Shown: positions 59,359 through 64,000 of the stretch, in pieces
Layout: every line of letters starts with the position of its first letter
Position numbering within the stretch: position 1 is the first letter of the stretch
Origin: Acanthacorydalis orientalis
Lineage: Eukaryota > Arthropoda > Insecta > Megaloptera > Corydalidae
Reading direction: 5' to 3'
Assembly: GCA_034766995.1 (NCBI GenBank)
Contig: CM068322.1
Location: 21,325,245 to 21,389,244, forward strand
DNA: 64,000 nucleotides
Notes under the pieces: model-generated
The model's input: only the letters and a program-made list of their open reading frames with translations
What the model was told of the DNA's origin: nothing
Database searches by the model: none
Translations under genes and position numbers: made by a program

Positions 59359-59384
59359 GGTATTATATATATATATATATATTA
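59289..59384. repeat. (AT)n tract with inverted ends
   Basis: AT-rich run containing atacctat near its left end and ataggtat further right, so it forms a long weak hairpin. Confidence 0.85.
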
Positions 59385-59953
59385 TAAACCATTATTTTAA
59401 TTGCTTTTATTTTTTGATTTAAAATCTCCTTTTGAAATAATTCACATTTCTTATAACCAAAAACAAGTTTCGATAAAATTAATTAAAAAAGTAACAAAAT
59501 ATTAAATGCATAAATTGAAAATTAAATATAATGTAATAATATAAAAAACCAAGCGAGGATCTATAAGTATAGTTTTTTTTAAAAAAAATGAATTATTAAA
59601 TTATCCACAATTACTTTTTTAGTGATCTCGTGATCTCAAAATTGGTTTCAGGTCTTGTGCTATTTTTAAATAGCTGTATGTAACTGATTTAAATTGCATT
59701 TTAGATATTTATATACATATTGACATATGTATAGACAGATCACTTGGAGGAGGGGAGGGGTATTATTTTAACATATAAGATATCAAATTAATTTTTGTAT
59801 CTATTTGTTCATTTAATCCTTTCAGTATTAACTAATACCGACTCAAAACGATTTTTCGGTACGAAACTTTTTTTTATTATTATTTAAATAAATATAAAAA
59901 TAAGTAATATCATCCCATAGATATTTGCGAATTACATTAAAAAAAGTAATTTT

Positions 59954-60068
59954 AAGTATTTATTTTGCATTGAGCGTAAAATGAAATTTATTTACAATTC
60001 ATCGACAATTAGTTAATAATAACTCAAAACATAATGAAGAAAATTCAAAAGTAGTAATTAACATTAAA
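59954..60068. repeat. left copy of direct repeat flanking the mariner relic
   Basis: About 115 bp that reappears in the same orientation at 60641-60758 on the other side of the mariner relic. Shared words include aagtattt, attgag/actgag plus cgta/tgta, a ttaataataa core followed by ctcaaaacata or ttcaaaacata, gaagaaaat and acattaaa. By eye about three quarters of positions agree with small gaps. Confidence 0.75.
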
Positions 60069-60241
60069 AGATGGTCGGAAAATAATTGCGATTTTTGTTT
60101 TCTAAATACTAATCTTATTTTTTTCAAAGAAAGTGTCATTTCATCGTCTTTATGTTAATATCGTTTTAAAGTCTATATTTTGGTAACATTAACTTTAGGT
60201 TTATTATTAATTTTACTTCAAATTGGGTTATTGAATTAAAG

Positions 60242-60640
60242 ATGGAAAAGAAGAAAATAAGAGCATTTTTTGTATGAATTCAAAACGCGTGGTAAAGAAG
60301 TAGAACTGCTCGTAAACTAAACGATGCTTTTGTTGTGGGTACTGACAAGGAATGTACGGTGCAATAGTGTATCTAAAAATTTCGTGCTGGGAACAAGAGT
60401 CTTGAAGATGAAGAAAGTCGAAGGCGTCCTTCTTCAGTTTATAACGATCAACTGAAAGCGTTAGTTGAATCAGATCCATGAACAACAATTCGAGAACTTA
60501 CACAAAATTTAGGCGTTAGTCATCCAACAATTTTGGACCACTTAAAACAATTAGAAAAATCAAAAAAACAAAAATGTATATGAAATTGAAGGTCATAAAC
60601 CGCAAATATTTGTCTACCAACCTAATGAAAAAGAATTCTA
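60242..60640 (+). pseudogene. mariner transposase relic (N-terminal part)
   Basis: The plus strand reads MEKKKIRAFFV, then with stops and frame changes KLNDAFVVGTD, KFRAGNKSLEDEE, PSSVYNDQLKALVESDP and TTIRELTQNLGVSHPTILDH. These align in order with the paired helix-turn-helix N-terminal domain of mariner transposases (family pattern: EFK, NDAFG.GT, KFRSGDESLEDEE.GRPS, NDQL, EADP, TREVAEEL.VSHSTV). Several stops are present (after FFV, in the region of the conserved tryptophan, after DP) and the catalytic D,D34D part is missing, so it is dead. The fragment ends near a QPNEK-like piece at about 60630. No terminal inverted repeats were found. It lies in the presumed eag intron, antisense to eag. 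Confidence 0.85.
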
Positions 60641-60758
60641 AAGTATTTTTTTACACTGAGTGTACAATGAATTTTTTTACATTTCATTGAAAATTAATTA
60701 ATAATAATTCAAAACATACGGAAGAAAATTTAATTAAAAAGTACTAATTTACATTAAA
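60641..60758. repeat. right copy of direct repeat flanking the mariner relic
   Basis: Partner of 59954-60068, same orientation, starting aagtattttt directly after the last mariner-like codons and ending acattaaa. Mariner itself has inverted, not direct, terminal repeats, so this pair needs another explanation such as an older tandem duplication or a host element split by the mariner. Confidence 0.75.
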
Positions 60759-62845
60759 CTGAACTATCAAATTTTTGTTATTAACCAAAAGAGAAATTAA
60801 CGAAATTGCTTATTCGATATAAAATTGTTACTTGTCTAATATAAGAGAGAATAAGTTACTTGATGAAAATCGACAACTTACATTCGTGATGAAAATGAAA
60901 CATATCTCAAAAGAATACAAAAAAGATTATCTAATGAGAAAAGTTTCTAAGAAATAACATTTTTACTTGAAAATAATATAATTACATGAAAAATGATAAC
61001 ATTATGCATCAAAAGTTTCAAATTAAAAAGAAATCTTTACAAAATGGAGGAAACAGTATAAATAATGAAAAAATCAAAAAGTATATTATAAAAAAATCTA
61101 TAATAAAAAAAACCTTAATTATATACAAAACTTAGTAAATTAAAATAAATATTTCATAAAATGTTGAAAATTATCTTCAAGTTCGCTTACTAACACAAAA
61201 TAAAAATTGATTGCATGTATAAAGTTAATCTTTTTGTCGGGGTGAAAAATAACGTAATTGTTATTATTTAGTCATTATATATGTATGTATTTATTATATA
61301 TATATATAATAAATTAGTATATCACGAGGTACTTATGTGTATATATATAAATATAAAGTAAAAGTAAATTTTCGGCATAAACTCAACGCAGTAAAAATAA
61401 AATGTGTTTTGTTTGAACTTAATTACAGTTTAGTATAACGTAAAAAATATAATTTAAAATTTTGTACATTGTTTCGATAAATTTGAAATAAAAAATTGTA
61501 ATAAAATTCATATATGCATTTACTTAATAACAGACGGATAAAAAAATATTTATGAACACATTGACTTATATTTTAGCACGTTGAAAAGCAGCATAATTAC
61601 CTTAAATTAAATTTTTAACATTTTTAAATTAACTTTTTCTTTTAATAAAGATTGAAGATAAGACTTCTTTAAAATCCATTGTGCTTTTTAAGTATCTGGA
61701 CAACTAATTAGATATAAGTATTAATAATTTGTTACTTTTTATGATTTTTGTTTTAAAAAAATAATGACATTTAATATTTCGTTCGGAAATTTTGTTAAAG
61801 GGAAATAATAATTTGGAATGGAAATGTTTATATCTGATTTTTTTGTACAGTTGAAATTAATGTATATCATTGTTGAAAAATAGAAATTTATTTTTAAAAA
61901 TACAATCAGAAAGTATTGCATTTTTGAAATATTAAAATTCGAAAAGTTATTAATTGAATTTTAACATAACTAAAATAAATTTTACCAAAAACTCTCTGAA
62001 ATGATTTATATTATTGGATTTTAAATTTAATGTTTTCTCTAGAAAAATTTTTATTTAACAGGAGATTAATGAGATGAATCAGTAAAAAATAAAGTCTATT
62101 CTTTTTGAAACTCCTACTATCGAATTAATTTTCTAAGCAAGAGTACGTATCATTATTATTAATTTTCGTTTATATTATGAATATTATTTTGAGTCGTATC
62201 TACCGTTTGAAGTTGATGTATGAAAACCGTTTATTATAGAAAAAATACAACGGTTTACAAAAAAAAAAGTAAGTATATAAAATATATATTTTTATGTGAG
62301 AAAAACCAAAATATTTTACTTATAATTTTATACTTTTCCAAGATTAAAAATATTTCCTTAAAAATTAAATTGAAAAAGTTTAAACTTTAGTATTGGTTTT
62401 ATTTCTTAGGAATTTGAAACTTTTAAGATTTCATTTTTATTTGTATTTTTAAAAATTAAATATGATAAAAGGAAATGTCATCAGCAAATGAATATTTAAA
62501 AAATATAAATTCGATTTTTAAAAGTTACAATATCTAAATAGATTTTTATTTTTTAATTGTTTATTGATGTTTCCTATGTTTTAGTATTATAAATATTTCA
62601 AATCGATGTTATATTGAATATTGTTCTCAAAAAATCCCGATTTAATAAATTTATTTTATTTTCGTGATAAAATTTTAGATAAAAGTTATATTATTCAGTT
62701 TTTCTACAACTCTTTTTTAATTTAATATCACAGTATATATTACAATATATTAAAATTCATCAAAAAACAGTTAGTAAATGAACACAAAATAATATATAAA
62801 AATTCATAATGTTTTCAAAAATGAATCATTTTCTACATACCACAA

Positions 62846-62950
62846 ATATATTTTTTAACGAAATGTTCAATAATTTTCGATAAGAAAAATGATGTGGTGT
62901 GCGGGGAGTGATTCATTTATGAAAATTAATTTATCCATAATATCAAAAAT
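62846..62950 (+). repeat. dispersed repeat family A copy
   Basis: Reads aaatgttcaataattttcga, then taagaaaaatgatgtggtgt, gcggggagtgattcatttat and aattaatttatccataatat, matching the family's 3' half. It lies in the presumed eag intron. Confidence 0.5.
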
Positions 62951-63537
62951 ATGTATGTGAACTCATTAGTTAATTATACAAGATAAAACCGAACATCTTG
63001 ACGTCAAATGTTAATCTTACTCCTTTTATCTATTATATTATTTATTATTGAGTCATGTGAATTATAATGAATTTTTACTATAAACAATAGTTTTTTCTGT
63101 TATTTTATAAATTTTGTTTTGTTATTAGTACCATATTTTTAACTAAAATCATATCACTTGGTATGAGATTTAATATTCTCTTAGTCATGTAAGACATAAT
63201 TTATTAGAATTGATAAAAAGTCTTATTTAAAATTATTAAATTCAAACTTAAAATTTCCACTAAATTTTCTAACTGTCAATGAAAAAGAAAGATTTTTTTA
63301 TAATTATTAAAAATTATGTACGGTGCAAGTAAAGAAATACATTAAGCTGAAATGGGTTTACTTATATTTCTATTCAGTATTGACTAAGGGAAAAATGTTA
63401 TAAATGATCTCTCAATCAAAAGTGACGACCAGAGATATTCTAAATTCATTTTCTGTTTCTACTGACCTCAAATTTCTGTCGAGATTGAGTACATATTGAA
63501 AGATATTCATACTCTACTTAATTTATATTTATTATTA

Positions 63538-63538
<1 letters not shown>

Positions 63539-63587
<49 letters not shown>
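63539..63587. repeat. (AT)n microsatellite
   Basis: About 48 bp of AT bordered by ttactta and taagtaa, again a palindromic junction. Confidence 0.93.
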
Positions 63588-63589
<2 letters not shown>

Positions 63590-64000
63590 TAAAAAGTGTA
63601 ACGTTTTTCTCTACCCAAAGTGTTTCAGCAACTGTCATGGCTTTTGATTAGGATTTTAATAAAATAAATTAATTTAAAATCTAAAACAGACTAGTTTTTA
63701 TTCACATTTGAATTTTTTAATAATGCTAACATTAGTTGCCGCTGTTGCGTGCATACAAAACATCTCACTGTGGAAAATCGAATTTATTTATTTTTTTTCT
63801 AGCGTCACATTAATTAGAAAGGATCTAGAACCAAACAATGTCAAGGGTTTTTGAAAATTCCTACGATTTTAAGCAGCGGCGTTTAATGGGCTAAACGACT
63901 CTGATCGTGTCCTATCACTGCATGAATAATTTCTAGATAACGTCAGTCACAGTGGAAAATTTATGCTCGACATGTGGTATGATAAACAGAAGAGGCTTTT

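Larger units (their letters stand above)
56429..64000 (-). other. eag: probable eag intron, 5' end outside the window
   Basis: No exon encoding the S6-proximal segment (the part ending TEK before VLNYC in flies) was found, so this A+T-rich stretch is read as one intron of at least 7.6 kb. Besides the mariner relic it holds AT tracts near 56815 and 58570 and mixed-composition pockets near 57540-57720 and 58200-58330 that I could not identify. Confidence 0.6.

Noticed and set aside
60228..60488. 86-codon minus-strand frame over the mariner relic
   Set aside because: It is antisense to the transposase remnant; the plus strand explains the sequence.

Overview
The window looks like nuclear DNA of an arthropod, most probably an insect. 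It is extremely A+T rich outside exons and crowded with (AT)n microsatellites. Its two recognisable genes have small phase-matched introns and encode proteins I know from insects: the mixed-lineage MAP3K Slipper (slpr) and the voltage-gated K+ channel Ether-a-go-go (eag). A decayed mariner transposase supports an arthropod genome. A hymenopteran is a plausible guess from composition and gene style, but the sequence alone does not prove it.

Layout. Positions 1 to about 40,000 are a gene desert: A+T-rich DNA with dozens of (AT)n tracts, many decayed copies of a dispersed repeat of roughly 150 bp, two AT-centred inverted repeats (12781-12882 and 35872-36096), two short fragments resembling widespread insect interspersed repeats (21221-21282 and 22375-22463), a GC-rich hairpin-bearing island (34557-34934) and a few isolated GC-richer blocks that could be small exons or regulatory DNA. 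Positions 40110-47812 hold the complete slpr coding region on the minus strand in eleven coding exons. All junctions are GT-AG and phase-consistent and give a 1145-residue long form. Reading through one donor gives an 844-residue short form with a different, cysteine-bearing tail, and a 21-nt microexon sits inside the leucine zipper. Positions 50577-56428 hold the last three coding exons of eag, also on the minus strand (C-linker/cyclic-nucleotide-binding-homology domain, variable C-terminus, tetramerising coiled coil, short last exon). The membrane domain is not in the window and must lie beyond its right end. Positions 56429-64000 are therefore read as eag intron; they carry the mariner relic at about 60242-60640, flanked by a direct repeat of about 115 bp.

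The two genes are in tandem, eag upstream of slpr, about 2.8 kb apart between coding ends. Slpr is a MAP3K at the head of the JNK cascade; Eag is a neuronal/muscle K+ channel. They are neighbours without evident shared function. The most notable points are the alternative slpr C-terminus, the one-heptad microexon, genomically unedited codons at three fly eag RNA-editing positions, and the unexplained inverted-repeat and hairpin structures in the desert.
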